Shown here: positions 12,201 through 20,155 of the stretch, piece after piece
Numbering within the stretch: the first letter of the stretch is position 1
Layout: the number at the start of each line of letters is the position of its first letter
Assembly (NCBI GenBank): GCA_004565275.1
Contig: SDOX01000002.1
Location: forward strand, 814,884-878,883
Direction of reading: 5' to 3'
Origin: Nannochloropsis salina CCMP1776
Lineage: Eukaryota; Sar; Eustigmatophyceae; Eustigmatales; Monodopsidaceae
Length of the DNA: 64,000 bases
Translations under genes and position numbers: made by a program
The notes under the pieces: generated by a model
What the model was told of the DNA's origin: nothing
The model's input: the letters and a program-made list of their open reading frames with translations, nothing else
The model's database searches: none

Positions 12201-15200
12201 CAGCACAGCGGCGTTAGGAGAAGAAGATGCCGCGGTAACAGTTGATGCCAGCTCGACGACAGTTCGGAATCCTCGGACCACCGGGGGACTGGAGGACTTG
12301 GGTGCCACCGCTTGTCCCTTTCATGAAAGTCCGGTCAGCGACGCATGCAGTACCAGGCTAGAAAGGCCAGGCTCGGTGAGAGAGCCAGAGTTGATGAGCA
12401 GCATGTCGCACTTAAAACTTGTTCGGGACACGTGCTCGAACTCGTCATTATCTTCCTTACCTCCAGCCCTGCGTTCCCAGGTGTCACTGGCGGACATTGA
12501 CTCGTCTAACCATCTTCAGGCGTCAGGTTCCTTGGCCTTGCTGGCCATGGAGGCAGCCGTCTCGGACAGCAAGGATAGGAATGTAGTTGCCAACGAGCTG
12601 ATTGCGGGATTCGTAGACGAAAGTGATGGTCCAATTTTGCGACTCTACAACGTCCAACGGTGCACGGGGCTTGAGGTTAGTCCCGCACTATTGCTATTCT
12701 GTCGGCATAGCCTGGTCATAGTGGACGGCTTTGTCAAGGCTTCCGGCGATGAAGCCCAGAGCTCAACGAATGTGGTCACGATCAAACGCGTGTCGTGTTC
12801 GTCTTCGACATCGCCTCCGCCTGCCTCCCTGCCTGCAGCCGGCAGTCAGGGCGATGATGGCAAGCACAAGACCGAGACTACCGAGAACAATCCGATCTCG
12901 AAGGAGCATACGGGCGATGATGGGGAGGTGACTGGCTGCCGCAAAGTGAAAGAATCTGGATCGTCTTCCGCACGATCTGGAGAGGACATTGACGACCGCT
13001 TTAAAGTCTATCTTCGTGCACCTAGTAGGAAGAGCGACGACTTGCAGCCCTCGGCCGAAGCATTGTTGATGAACAGCATGCTGGATAACACTAATACCTC
13101 AGCTTTTCCGTCGAAGGTGTCTGCAAAACAGCCGGGTGAAGACGATTCTATGGAAAATCGTGCATGCAGCCTGACAAGGATAGGTTTCGATCTGGAGAAT
13201 CCGCCACACGTTGAACGGATGCGTTTTGATCGGCTACGCATTCTTTACAAGCGCCGTTATCAGTTTCGACACGTGGCCGTTGAGTTTTTTGACGTGGATG
13301 GACGAAGTTTCTTGGTTGCCTTGGAGACGCCCGCTGAGCAGACCCAAGTGGTGGATTTAGTGCTTGATGCGCCGCTTGTCAACAGTGTTTTCTGGAGCAA
13401 CAACCAAGATGGAGCTTTGCAAAAGCTTGGGGGAGGCGGAAGGATAAATTACAAGCGTTTCATGTCCCATTGGCGGCAGCAGCTCACTACCCGGTGGCAG
13501 AGTGGGCGGATGACCAATTTTGAGTACTTGATGCATTTGAATGCGTTGGCGGGCCGGTCTTTCCATGATCTCACACAATATCCAGTTTTTCCGTGGGTTC
13601 TGTCTGACTACACGTCGCCAACCTTGGATTTAAATAACCCCGACGTTTATCGGGATTTGCGCAAGCCAATGGGTGCATTAGGGGGATCGCGTGCGAAACA
13701 GTTCCAGGAGCGTTTTGAACAATTAGCCTCGCTGGTAGAGGACATGGCCCCAGAGGAAGCGGCTGGAGAAGCGCCCCCCTTCCACTACGGTACGCATTAT
13801 AGCTGTGCAGGCTATGTGCTCTACTACCTCTTGCGCCTTGAGCCGTACGCTCGCTTGCATCTTCAATTGCAGGGCGGGAAATTCGACAAGGCCGATCGAC
13901 TCTTCCGCGATATAAAAAGTAGCTGGGACAGTGCCTCCCACGAAAACTTGCAGGACGTGCGGGAACTCATCCCAGAATTTTTCTACCTGCCCGATTTTCT
14001 GACGAACCACAATCAATTTGATTATGGGTGGCTACAAAAGGGTCTGGACGTCAATCATGTCATGCTTCCTCCGTGGGCAAAGGGGGATGCCCGGGAATTT
14101 GTTCGTTTGCAGCGCATGGCCCTGGAGAGCAAGCACGTGAGCGAGAATCTCTGCCATTGGATCGACCTGGTATTTGGATACAAGCAGACAGGACCTGAGG
14201 CCGAAAAGTCACAAAACTTGTTCGTTCATTTGACTTATGAGGGGGTTGTGGATATCGACGCCATTCAGGACCCTGTCGTACGCGAGGCAACAATCGCCCA
14301 AATACATAATTTTGGCCAGACGCCCAGCCGTCTCTTCAAACGCTCCCATCCCGCCCGCCGTGTACCTTTACCACTGCAAAGCCAACAGCTGGATGAGGCT
14401 TCTGTCACAATGATGGCTGGTACCAGCGGAAATATAGCAGGCCTGGGGGGCAATACCGCTGGCAGTGCAATCGTCGGTGGCAATGCTTCGACTGCTAATA
14501 GTGCCCTCAACAGCACTGGACTACAGCGATCTGTCGACATCTCCGCACTCAACTGGCACCAGTTCACCACCCCTTCGCTTTGCATCGTGGGCGCTCCGCA
14601 AACGATCGCCTTACGACCTGCCGCTACCTCGCAACTCGGTGCCCCCCATGGCGGGGCACTGCCAAGCCCAACGCATCCGGTGGGAGACGTCTGGGCCGTG
14701 AAAGACCGCCCTGTAGGAGTGGGTCTTGATTGCTCCCTAGTACCGCCAAGTTTGGTCAAGTATGCTCGTTATGGATCGCCGGATAATGGCCTTGCTTTCC
14801 GAGTGGCCATCCCAACGACACGGCATCAGTATGTGGACCGAGTTGTGAGTGTCCATGAGCAATTGCATCTCGGGCCAGTGAACTGCCTCGCATTGGACGA
14901 GGCTGGCGAGCTGGCCGTGACCGGAAGTTCAGATTCGACGCTGCGGGTTTGGTCGTTGGCTAAGCATAATGCCAGTGCTCCACCGACACAACTGTACTCG
15001 AATGCAGGGGGCGGCGGGAAGACCTTATCATTGCAGGCAACACTGTGCGGGCACTCAAGCGAAGTTTTGTGTGTGGACGTGGCCGCGGAGCTGGGTATCC
15101 TCCTGAGCGGAGGTGCGGATCGTGTGGCGGTAGTCTGGGATGTGCGTGATTTCACCTCGCAGCGCTTGCTTGTCGGCCACGCTGCTCCTGTCATCTCCGT

Positions 15201-15777
15201 CTCAATCAACAAGCTCACGGGCGACATGGTGACCTTGGGGGGCGTGGACGTCCGTGTCTGGAGCGTGACTGGCGAGCTCCTGGCGCAGGTCTCGGCCATC
15301 GCGGTCGTGAAGGAGGTGCCTACGTGTGCAGTGGCTACTGGGTGCCCCGAGTGGCTGAACGGGGTTGTCGCCGTCACCGGTCATGACAATGGCAAGCTTT
15401 GTTTATGGGGCCTCCATCATTTGTCCGACGATGAAGCTGGCCAACGTATAGATAGAGGGGCGTCTGCTGCAGGGGCTCGGGAGGAGAGGGCGTGGAGAGG
15501 GGGGAAATGCATGGATGGTGACGACCTGGCAGGCGCCGGAGCGGAGGTCGACCTGGGCAGCAACACGGGCACGACACAAGGGCGACAGCTCAAGGTCATG
15601 CAAATCCTGCAAGGAATCCATACTGCAGCCATAACTACCATTCGGGTGGGAAAGGATCAACGTGGAGTCACCGCAGGCGATGCGACAGGAAAGTGTTCCA
15701 GGTGGACCTCCATGCGACTAGATCAAATGCCCGAGAGGGAACTGGTGCAACTGACCGCCACCGCGAGAAGAAAGTAG
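3253..15777 (+). CDS. Giant BEACH domain WD40 protein (LvsA/LRBA/neurobeachin type)
   Basis: One uninterrupted frame of 4174 residues. The N-terminal half is a helical solenoid. A concanavalin/LamG-like domain lies near residues 1236-1400 (GFSYSCWFRF, GKWHHFLLVHRR, LNVYLNGMEV). A pre-PH segment (RWKLDLSEGPERMRRRLQ) is near 2820. A PH-BEACH domain is split into about 3120-3160 (LRLYNVQRCTGLEVSPALLL) and 3317-3370 (RILYKRRYQFRHVAVEFFDV) by a polar insert. The BEACH domain spans about 3397-3693 (MTNFEYLMHLNALAGRSFHD; DLNNPDVYRDLRKPMGALG; LIPEFFYLPDFLTN). About five WD40 repeats fill 3870-4174. The order LamG, PH, BEACH, WD40 is the hallmark of the family, which scaffolds vesicle traffic, lysosome function and membrane fusion. 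There is no FYVE domain, so it is not the WDFY3 type. The start could lie in an upstream exon. Confidence 0.93.
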   Translation: MQAWLSRVASAATGGGKRRGEESLFDTDVKESPLGSSRDGSRVGRFRPASMAGDGGLPLSAEDMARGRQITTVCEAVVLEIQRILRSAKEAHDKKETGPLGTVQLPVRWAGTDDLLNLLSGGAPDPAGQVPGSGRPSAPRPSGEQEGHTHPRITLGCLEPLIDHPQFASRCLDAALAPNLGHCLRLMRVLELEDASPCSSSPEESPSDRGMTPPLTADATSRIRRLLVRLCQEGAVAEQLRHPLEGLFKLSTAPYPPRGGHVQAAALEVIEAISSRALSSSLVWFIHDRQIVVHMVDDLMDLCHIADGQEGGETGGSLDTAAAEDDDPLVNCLLLGPEAEAAGSWLLAAKAVITLVAHSARHSAALLDDLQEAGGYDLFRSMLRRSSPAHRSELLAALVPLVGAGPDGQVARTGGNQQQDPGALNGLARNFAAFAVLRDVFVDATPVLRTLLTAPAMANERLDEAKKEDIDGPGPLSRANIASSAVKKSPSGHTPQLPQIDLMNVARQSIQFYKETSATTNEGEKGKIESREELQMQLLNTLLQVYSNNPQNYALLEPRFMVLSLYLACLSSFSSPDLKLIVIKTLEYVCSGVANCAPGDALRAAAFTFRASCENFLEDRCGPFPEGVRLDEDPGTTVHVLNKTLRENVELVCGTLEKLIQFDHHFVEVLGTTDVMGNVLYPLLNRAVDEAKRVSTDMESNATSCVEDKQQLIVPPSKSTGSKSMVRTPEGVDQVVCLCCRVLLIMLQETPTTASQLCREAHLQHALYAVIGELGLRSTQAALRVLQTAALADPAGLREDLTCFIELLQSCREERWRQLVVLKSIKEILLSDSTVNDLWRSFCGFEAVVAALSSLDGAFGSEMHESSEIVIDTSKDSVVSDEENQGGVTMSAGAVEDSRSTVPLTPETQVHDTTTGEAEHFRNVLYSGQEQLICLELMIQIIRIITIAISGKVLGNLRARVENRQYLKNEIGYDTLKCCLLNSKVLTHERFSREIVKCIFMMVTEEASFNIKLKGDRQATVKNADAALLLFSLLKELPRSVAGYILQKLLQLIANSTYVAAEQLCLAGALRQVLVQFYDILNDPEDPLYGHLLRLLYLSGRHRVTVPDTISMLRCLGRPLFLNKDGAIVLCPSFRRQMALHPELARRRRPALDEQWKSLLILAELAETSDSVPFLRLGGGRGDLLALSRKWASEEPKEIGIMDFDSVYAATAYSEGMRFVMVPTVGGAQSSASSSGFSYSCWFRFGVEGTDFAVSTCDEDIEETGTPTDAGVPGDADEGCPLNSAGITQQILWLFTVSSTSAKSSLQIYLDLTHRQLCVESYVSKGLDTELIPVDLESGKWHHFLLVHRRARNLLSNAKSTLNVYLNGMEVAESFKTDHVSFLESPTSRCFIGVPLPDTLKVSENVLRGAVAPIWHMGPILLTQEALPAPQAATAIYVSGPSYLGSFQGERPVQNSIHATVTALLARLHNGGVAPTPSSTAGVDTISALLARGLQDVLRIDHRRTREEEALAALLSLRIPLEHVVFSFHAAYASPCEITPRHLSGGSNQNLDIYHEPCYRLVNTIGHLCEEARAQWGVVFGDGALMNPLSISDSIFGIAGPQVLFPLLEVADSSMALCVVLELVRVFCRGHAANLEYMQETGYRVMVFLLARKKDLFTPDVLRACLALAVDTNPTAKNTEGESASEEGEPLAPALAQKTPYSSDKCDNSPRTSLNPSPHCTSRVLVDATALKHLVLNWELWGSNQDHEIVIALLAELHGLLSPENPNAVFNAYRLHYLGLVRWTLSVMMQAVKLSSGGQEGGWVLPRITYEDAHWAQTSVTLPDKLLMLCGDLLEQLLLTRMAENDVNDIASVLLSTVAQPSSSRGDLGETLEGITGSNSTNGSMSFRPAAQVVNISALKFGSKDVLSAQSIVRIYLLNILIKVLTREYESRHQTRTTGGQGVVRKVMDFFSLETERKTGKIGLGGGNLAPAAAASNASTFQRGGSVTGRGPNASATQVKNLFQEDDHEISKALSRCMSPDWFHAVLASCRDALSISLTLRALFILFQERDDFVLAFSEYDTGFVTLGSFLPSISASPVVLMPLLAVILGVPMVQLPSLTNLEEIHLYELLDPLIANGHEMRRLSRPVFGSLMSALMESLNRNLHLSRRKDSVEVRKRAKYCVEGTLECVKRALEDSVEFMQLSKSKEFLSPVVQSVYACADVVDTWQKERQTSGGLSPIHHPDEKTVQSGGTAEVTTGDVADSPDVKAFFEATEAQRLLLLVTLVLRDSFFTPAGFVQGTSASAQVLVREVFLAFPHTASEKHIHCFYRVFLTLLQDLVKEAFSSGDSIPVGNVVAVCCVLFEMTKLSLLPIPLLSTALDLTLKAAREISGTRINKSMGNDLQQVLLTDLITIGQAFSIVALRRTRQGDASLESASILSIVHAHLHLLLSHSKRLGGPNSSAGLNGAGAVASGGITPSSRAGTSGVPLLSSHGGKWRKALASSMSMDEAGMEAALSNAGLASLSTGVPSTPLDISKSVHSLSAMLSRPLDAGNVTSRMHELCVNFGPDKDEPFVICLLNELNGILLDDKYAIGGGDGSRRVAARICEVLLKQRENVMTELFNPESRDKQIKGSKEKRFPDIISEGFYLLLPAKEVTGMNSSGRRPKWEDDAVLRLDRFERWFASAEARSDILHAFRPLKDRALALLPDEPSSTDDVLHRLRAAKVPAFSLGQSSAHDRLTRGEHLNVRKAFETFINFHQHIIRSGLADIANGSWHWKEVLRSLRGVASVWEGVDVQEGNDEDRWATANSEAAEVVVRLLQQRFRWKLDLSEGPERMRRRLQRNYEFEEVYNVLERPSLEEISARRLPLGVSAALKDEEGKCSDLYVDDEGNPLLSSSPSTSSLDDLMQDMDFDLRATTKFIKQVALVHKSSGICGRSRNSGHGDDYDEDDLFDSYGEGEDGPRPFIDNAATSPRALEVDAADGGPDMREYTPSPVEQVAKNFSTAALGEEDAAVTVDASSTTVRNPRTTGGLEDLGATACPFHESPVSDACSTRLERPGSVREPELMSSMSHLKLVRDTCSNSSLSSLPPALRSQVSLADIDSSNHLQASGSLALLAMEAAVSDSKDRNVVANELIAGFVDESDGPILRLYNVQRCTGLEVSPALLLFCRHSLVIVDGFVKASGDEAQSSTNVVTIKRVSCSSSTSPPPASLPAAGSQGDDGKHKTETTENNPISKEHTGDDGEVTGCRKVKESGSSSARSGEDIDDRFKVYLRAPSRKSDDLQPSAEALLMNSMLDNTNTSAFPSKVSAKQPGEDDSMENRACSLTRIGFDLENPPHVERMRFDRLRILYKRRYQFRHVAVEFFDVDGRSFLVALETPAEQTQVVDLVLDAPLVNSVFWSNNQDGALQKLGGGGRINYKRFMSHWRQQLTTRWQSGRMTNFEYLMHLNALAGRSFHDLTQYPVFPWVLSDYTSPTLDLNNPDVYRDLRKPMGALGGSRAKQFQERFEQLASLVEDMAPEEAAGEAPPFHYGTHYSCAGYVLYYLLRLEPYARLHLQLQGGKFDKADRLFRDIKSSWDSASHENLQDVRELIPEFFYLPDFLTNHNQFDYGWLQKGLDVNHVMLPPWAKGDAREFVRLQRMALESKHVSENLCHWIDLVFGYKQTGPEAEKSQNLFVHLTYEGVVDIDAIQDPVVREATIAQIHNFGQTPSRLFKRSHPARRVPLPLQSQQLDEASVTMMAGTSGNIAGLGGNTAGSAIVGGNASTANSALNSTGLQRSVDISALNWHQFTTPSLCIVGAPQTIALRPAATSQLGAPHGGALPSPTHPVGDVWAVKDRPVGVGLDCSLVPPSLVKYARYGSPDNGLAFRVAIPTTRHQYVDRVVSVHEQLHLGPVNCLALDEAGELAVTGSSDSTLRVWSLAKHNASAPPTQLYSNAGGGGKTLSLQATLCGHSSEVLCVDVAAELGILLSGGADRVAVVWDVRDFTSQRLLVGHAAPVISVSINKLTGDMVTLGGVDVRVWSVTGELLAQVSAIAVVKEVPTCAVATGCPEWLNGVVAVTGHDNGKLCLWGLHHLSDDEAGQRIDRGASAAGAREERAWRGGKCMDGDDLAGAGAEVDLGSNTGTTQGRQLKVMQILQGIHTAAITTIRVGKDQRGVTAGDATGKCSRWTSMRLDQMPERELVQLTATARRK

Positions 15778-16699
15778 AAGGGTGCGCGTCCATGAGTATA
15801 TTATAAAGGGAAAATGTAAAATGTTTAAGTTGTCAAAAGCTGTCTGGTAAACGGCGTCAGAGGAGCAAGGAAGAATGGACGAGTGGAAGGCTATCGGAAA
15901 CAGAACAATGGAAGGGGTAAAACTGTATGTACTGTGAATGAGGCCCTCTAGGAGAGGGCAATCTGTGAAAAGAATTGAAATGAATGTTTCATCTCTGTCT
16001 TCAATCCTTCGCAAACAGCATCCATAGCACGTGACCCGTGTGTTCAGTTCTTTGTGTGATAGACACACGCACACTATGGCATCGACTTCACCGGCGCCAA
16101 ATACAAGAGAAGACAAGATGACTACTTTTTGCTGTTTATTGAGCAAAAAAAGACGAACATGCTTGAATAGCTCTCTCGCAGTCGTGGACCAAGCGTGTAC
16201 TTGATGTTAATTGTCTGGAGGGTGCAACGTATAGGAATCAAGTCCAAGCGAATGGCGTCAAATGTGGGTTGGTGCATTCCTGTCACTAGTAATGTTTCTG
16301 ACCATGAAGAGATGGCTACAAAACCGCAGTTGCTATCTTGCGAACGGCCTAAGATGATGCCACGGAAGACTACTACTAGTAGACAGCTACTGTACCCCCC
16401 CGGACGGTCAGGGTGCTACTAGGAAGCCTTCAATACAACAATCAAGGCAAATGTGACAATAAAGACATTTCTTCTCAAAGTCATGTCAGGAATAGGGGCT
16501 CAATGCCTGATGTCTTCAGGTTTTAGAGGTTTGAGGTGTGCTGTATAATTACTCGCGTGCCCTAATTTGTATGCTTGGCCTGCGGTACTGCCCGACTCAA
16601 GCTGAAATCCACATCTCTCTCTCCAAGCCAGGTGCAATGAAAGCAAATAAAGAACGGACTCGACCATCTCGACATCAATCACTCGTGAAGTAGGGTATT
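15778..16699. other. Intergenic, no gene seen
   Basis: About 920 bases between two plus-strand genes hold the 3' end of the BEACH transcript and the promoter of TRM13. Open frames on either strand are short and resemble nothing I know. I see no repeat or RNA gene. Confidence 0.6.
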
Positions 16700-18427
16700 A
16701 TGGAGGATAGTAAAGAGACCAGGACGCCCTTTGAAGCTGTCATACCTTCCTCGCCTTTGACAGGGACGGACAGTGGCCTTAAGATCCGTTGCCCCCCCAA
16801 ACAGGATCGTTGTGCTTTTTTTCTTAAGAGAAAGTTGCGCTTTTGCACTGTTCCAAGACTTCCAACTTCAAAGTGGTGTGGAAATCACCAACATTTGGAG
16901 GCAGGATATGAGAATTGTGCCGCAGCAGCACGTAGCAAGACACAAGAAAAGCGGGGTGGGCAACGTCGAGTGCCATGTCCCTTAGACTCGAAGCACACTG
17001 TGTATGAAAGGGAACTAAGTGCACACCTCCGCGTCTGCAACGTCAAGAGGGAACAAAAATTCCTGGAGGACAAACCATTCTACCGCAGAAGCATCAACAG
17101 CGGGAGTCTCAGGCGCCCGGGTTTAAATCCTCAGCCTCTTGACGTTGACGAGGTGCCTGCAATTTTAGCCCGAATTCGAGGATTGCAGCATCAAAAAGAA
17201 TCGCATCCGCGAGGGGAAGAAGTGGAGCAAATTACGAGCGGTCCGGTGGCAGAGAAGATCCTTGCGACCATGGTGGCCAAAAACTGGACCAGTGAAAGCA
17301 AAGAAAGGCATCTGGTGCAGCAAGCTTCCCTGATCTCGCACCTCCACCGGCGTGGCCTCCTGGGCGCTCGCAGCACGTGCGTGGAGCTAGGTGCAGGTCG
17401 GGGTACGCTGGGACATGCTGTGCACCAGGCGTTTCCCGAGGCCCGCGTGGTGCTTGTCGAGCGCGCGGGTGTCAGGCTGAAAGCCGACGCGCCTTACAGG
17501 CGGACGGGGGAGGGAGGCGTCTTTGCCCGATACCGCCTCGACATACGAGACTTGTGGATAAACGGCTTGCCGCTCGGACCTGGGGGGCTGACTTCTCCCC
17601 TCGCTTTCATGGGGAAGCACGTCTGCGGGGCGGCCACGGACCTGTCGCTGCGTGCCGTAGCCGACTATGTCCGAGACTTCGGAGGTAGCAAGGAGGAGGG
17701 GGCAGCGGGAGAGGGGACGTGTGAGCAAGGGCCGCGGCTGGGGGAGGGGGCGACCATGGTAGGGCAGGATGAGAAGGGTTCCCCTCGAGCACAGAATGCT
17801 TCGAAAGGGAGGAGAAGGGCAAGGATAGGGCTGGTGATCGCCACCTGCTGCTACCACGTCTGTCGGTACGAGGACTACGTCGGGGTCGAGGCGTGGGAGA
17901 ATGACTTGGGGCTGGGTCGTGAGGAGTTCGAGGTGGCGCAGCGCAGCGCGTGTTGGGTGTCATCCTTGACTAGCGCCCGGGGGCACCGATACAAGCCTCG
18001 GATCCGGGAAGAGGGGAAAGCGGGGCGAGAGTCGTACGCAGACAGTTGTGAGAAAGAGGAGACAGGGGCGGGAGGTGAGGGGGATGTGGAGGTGGATAGG
18101 GGCGTGCGGGGGCAGAGGGAAGAGACTGTACGTCGGACGAGCGGCGATGCGGGAGGAGAGCAAGTCGGAGCCCGGCGGCAGGCGAAAATGGATGTTGCCT
18201 ACACCTCCTTGGGAAAGGGCCTGAGCCGCGATCAAAAGATTCAAATCGGGCGGGCATGCAAGCGCCTCATCGATTACGGACGGCTAGCATATCTGCGGGC
18301 TTCGGGTTTGGAGGCTGAGTGCCTCTTGTACTGTGAACCTGATGTGTCCCCAGAGAACTCGTGTATACTTGCTTGGACCCCTATTGATGAAGAGGAAGCG
18401 GAAATTTTCAGGGATGGCGAACGATAG
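16700..18427 (+). CDS. TRM13: tRNA 2'-O-methyltransferase TRM13
   Basis: A single-exon protein of 575 residues that should methylate the 2'-O of nucleotide 4 in the acceptor stem of some tRNAs, using S-adenosylmethionine. The family signature is present in order: a CCCH finger at about 25-60 (RCAFFLKRKLRFC, WCGNHQH), a U11-48K-type CHHC finger at about 92-115 (VPCPLDSKHTV, LSAHLRVCN), then the TRM13 methyltransferase domain from about 228 (CVELGAGRGTLGHAV as the SAM loop, MGKHVCGAATDLSLRA, VIATCCYHVCRYEDY) with a C-terminal conserved stretch near 525-555. Two Gly/Glu/Arg-rich inserts, at about 333-375 and 435-500, make it longer than the yeast enzyme and look disordered. The ATG at 16700 leaves both fingers complete. 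Confidence 0.92.
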   Translation: MEDSKETRTPFEAVIPSSPLTGTDSGLKIRCPPKQDRCAFFLKRKLRFCTVPRLPTSKWCGNHQHLEAGYENCAAAARSKTQEKRGGQRRVPCPLDSKHTVYERELSAHLRVCNVKREQKFLEDKPFYRRSINSGSLRRPGLNPQPLDVDEVPAILARIRGLQHQKESHPRGEEVEQITSGPVAEKILATMVAKNWTSESKERHLVQQASLISHLHRRGLLGARSTCVELGAGRGTLGHAVHQAFPEARVVLVERAGVRLKADAPYRRTGEGGVFARYRLDIRDLWINGLPLGPGGLTSPLAFMGKHVCGAATDLSLRAVADYVRDFGGSKEEGAAGEGTCEQGPRLGEGATMVGQDEKGSPRAQNASKGRRRARIGLVIATCCYHVCRYEDYVGVEAWENDLGLGREEFEVAQRSACWVSSLTSARGHRYKPRIREEGKAGRESYADSCEKEETGAGGEGDVEVDRGVRGQREETVRRTSGDAGGEQVGARRQAKMDVAYTSLGKGLSRDQKIQIGRACKRLIDYGRLAYLRASGLEAECLLYCEPDVSPENSCILAWTPIDEEEAEIFRDGER

Positions 18428-18572
18428 TGAAATAGCTCTATTTAAATTTATTGGGGGGAAAACGTTGCATGGTTGCAGAGTTGAATTTGCTAACATGTTA
18501 TTTGTTACGCAGCGATTTTATTTCCCTCCGCCCTCGCACGCCTCTCCTTGCCCATTCTAGGTATCGTTTGTT

Positions 18573-19768
18573 TTAATTGTGCTTCTGGCTACTGACGAGC
18601 TTTTCAATGTTTGGTTTGGCTTGCAAGAGTCCTAAATGCAGACGGAAGCGAAGTGGAGCGTCCTCAGATTCCCTTGTATGCGGTTTACCATCCTTGGCGC
18701 CGGAGGCGGAGCTGTCATTCTCTGAGGTCTGTGACCTCGCTGTATCTTTGGCACCTTTTATTATGTGCTGTGTCGTGGGACGATATTTTGCCAGGTTATG
18801 CTTCAGCATAGCCAGAGGTGCAACGCTTGGGCGGCCGTGCGCGCAGTTGAAGGGGAATGATGTCTGAGAGACCTCTTGTAAAAGACTTTTGCAAGTCACG
18901 CGGCTGAGCTTGGTGTGGAACATTATGGCGCCTCTACATGCTTTTGAAATAAGAATGTCACGAATGCAAGGGGGAATCACCTAGGTGGTTAAGAATAATA
19001 AAGGGCATGTGTCATTCAGATAGTCAGGATACTTTCAAAATAAAATAATATTCATCTAGGATACTCGGCATGCACAAGATAGCTACATCTCATTACGAGC
19101 GAGCTTCGCAAATGAAAAATACACAAATAGCGTCACCTGTTGCAGATTGTCTGAACATGAGTATGCTTTTATTTCGCGGAAGTCCTTTAACAAGGCTTTA
19201 AAGAGCTCTTCAACGTCCGGCAAAGGCTCCTCAACTATGCACGGCCTTGAGCGAACCAAAACACATGTAGCCACTATCTGGTACTCCAAAAAAAAGCGCG
19301 CGAAAAAATCCTTAGTTGGTGCTTCTTGTAAAATTGACAGGTCACGAGCAGAAAATTTTGATAGCACGAGGGGTTTGAGTGGCTTCGTAGATTGACGAAT
19401 AACTTGCTGATGAGGCTTTTGTAAGGCAGTCAGAAAATTCTCAATGCGAACGCGCTCATGCATCGCATGCTGGTCCCAAATGCAAAGCATTGAATCGCAT
19501 CGTATGATTATGAAGCAATTTGCTACCTATGATAATTGTCATGTCAGGTCACTATTTACATTTCAAGCTTCGCTTAATTTATTTCTTACCTGTGCAATCA
19601 ATTGAGCTCGCCCTGGACAGAGCATATTTTTATGTATTGAAAGTCCCCGCCCAGTAAAGTTCAGGTATTCCAAGTACCTTGTACCAGGAGTACAGCCGAA
19701 TGATGTTGATTGTCGGGGATGCCGGGTTGTAAGGTTTGCACTGATGGTCCCGCCAGCGGATAACATGT
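18573..19768 (-). CDS. MutL/MLH3-type C-terminal endonuclease domain protein (ATPase half not found)
   Basis: Three exons assembled on the minus strand: about 19590-19768, 19137-19526 and 18573-18980, with introns of 63 and 156 bases (GTAAGA..ATAG and GTGACG..CTAG), all phase 0. The product carries the metal-binding endonuclease signature DQHAMHERVRIE, an exact DQHA-x2-E-x4-E, followed by SKACRGAIMF and FPFNCAHGRPSVAPL. Together these define the MutL C-terminal domain, most like MLH3. In family members this domain dimerises with MLH1 and nicks DNA in mismatch repair and meiotic crossing-over. The first listed exon has a strong acceptor before it (pyrimidine run then GAGCAG, ending at 19769), so at least one exon lies upstream. 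The plus-strand kinase gene begins at about 20156, leaving no space for the usual GHKL ATPase domain, and I find none of its motifs. Confidence 0.78.
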
Positions 19769-20155
19769 CTGCTCGGGAAAAAAGTTGCAAGACGAACACA
19801 GAATGCCAATAGACAGACGAATCTTAAAATAGCAAGAAATATGTTTGTGCAAAGCTGACCGAAGTATGCAGAAAGAGCGATGAATTGGGAGGGAGTGACA
19901 GGCTGAGAAGGGAGAGGGAGGAGGTACCGGCCGATCATTCAAATTTTCAAAAATTGAAAATTTCACGACAGACGTCATTTCCCTTCTCAAAAAGGTATTA
20001 AGAGCACTCTGTGTGACGACGTCTGAAAAACCTTTGGATGCAATTTGGGCGTTATAATTAAAGTTGTGGTTTCTGAAACCTTGGACTTGTAAGGGTCATG
20101 TTCGCGTTTGTTTGGCGGGCTCAACCTGCTACGACACTAGCAAGTTTAACTCAGC
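19769..20155. other. Divergent gap between MLH3-like and CDPK genes
   Basis: Holds the unresolved 5' part of the MLH3-like gene and the CDPK promoter. A minus-strand open stretch at about 19928-20080 (reads NYNAQIASKGFSDVVTQSAL) could be another MLH3-like exon, but its obvious donor (GTACCT at 19927) does not match the phase of the next exon. A CAG just before 20155 could also be an acceptor for an earlier CDPK exon. Confidence 0.35.
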
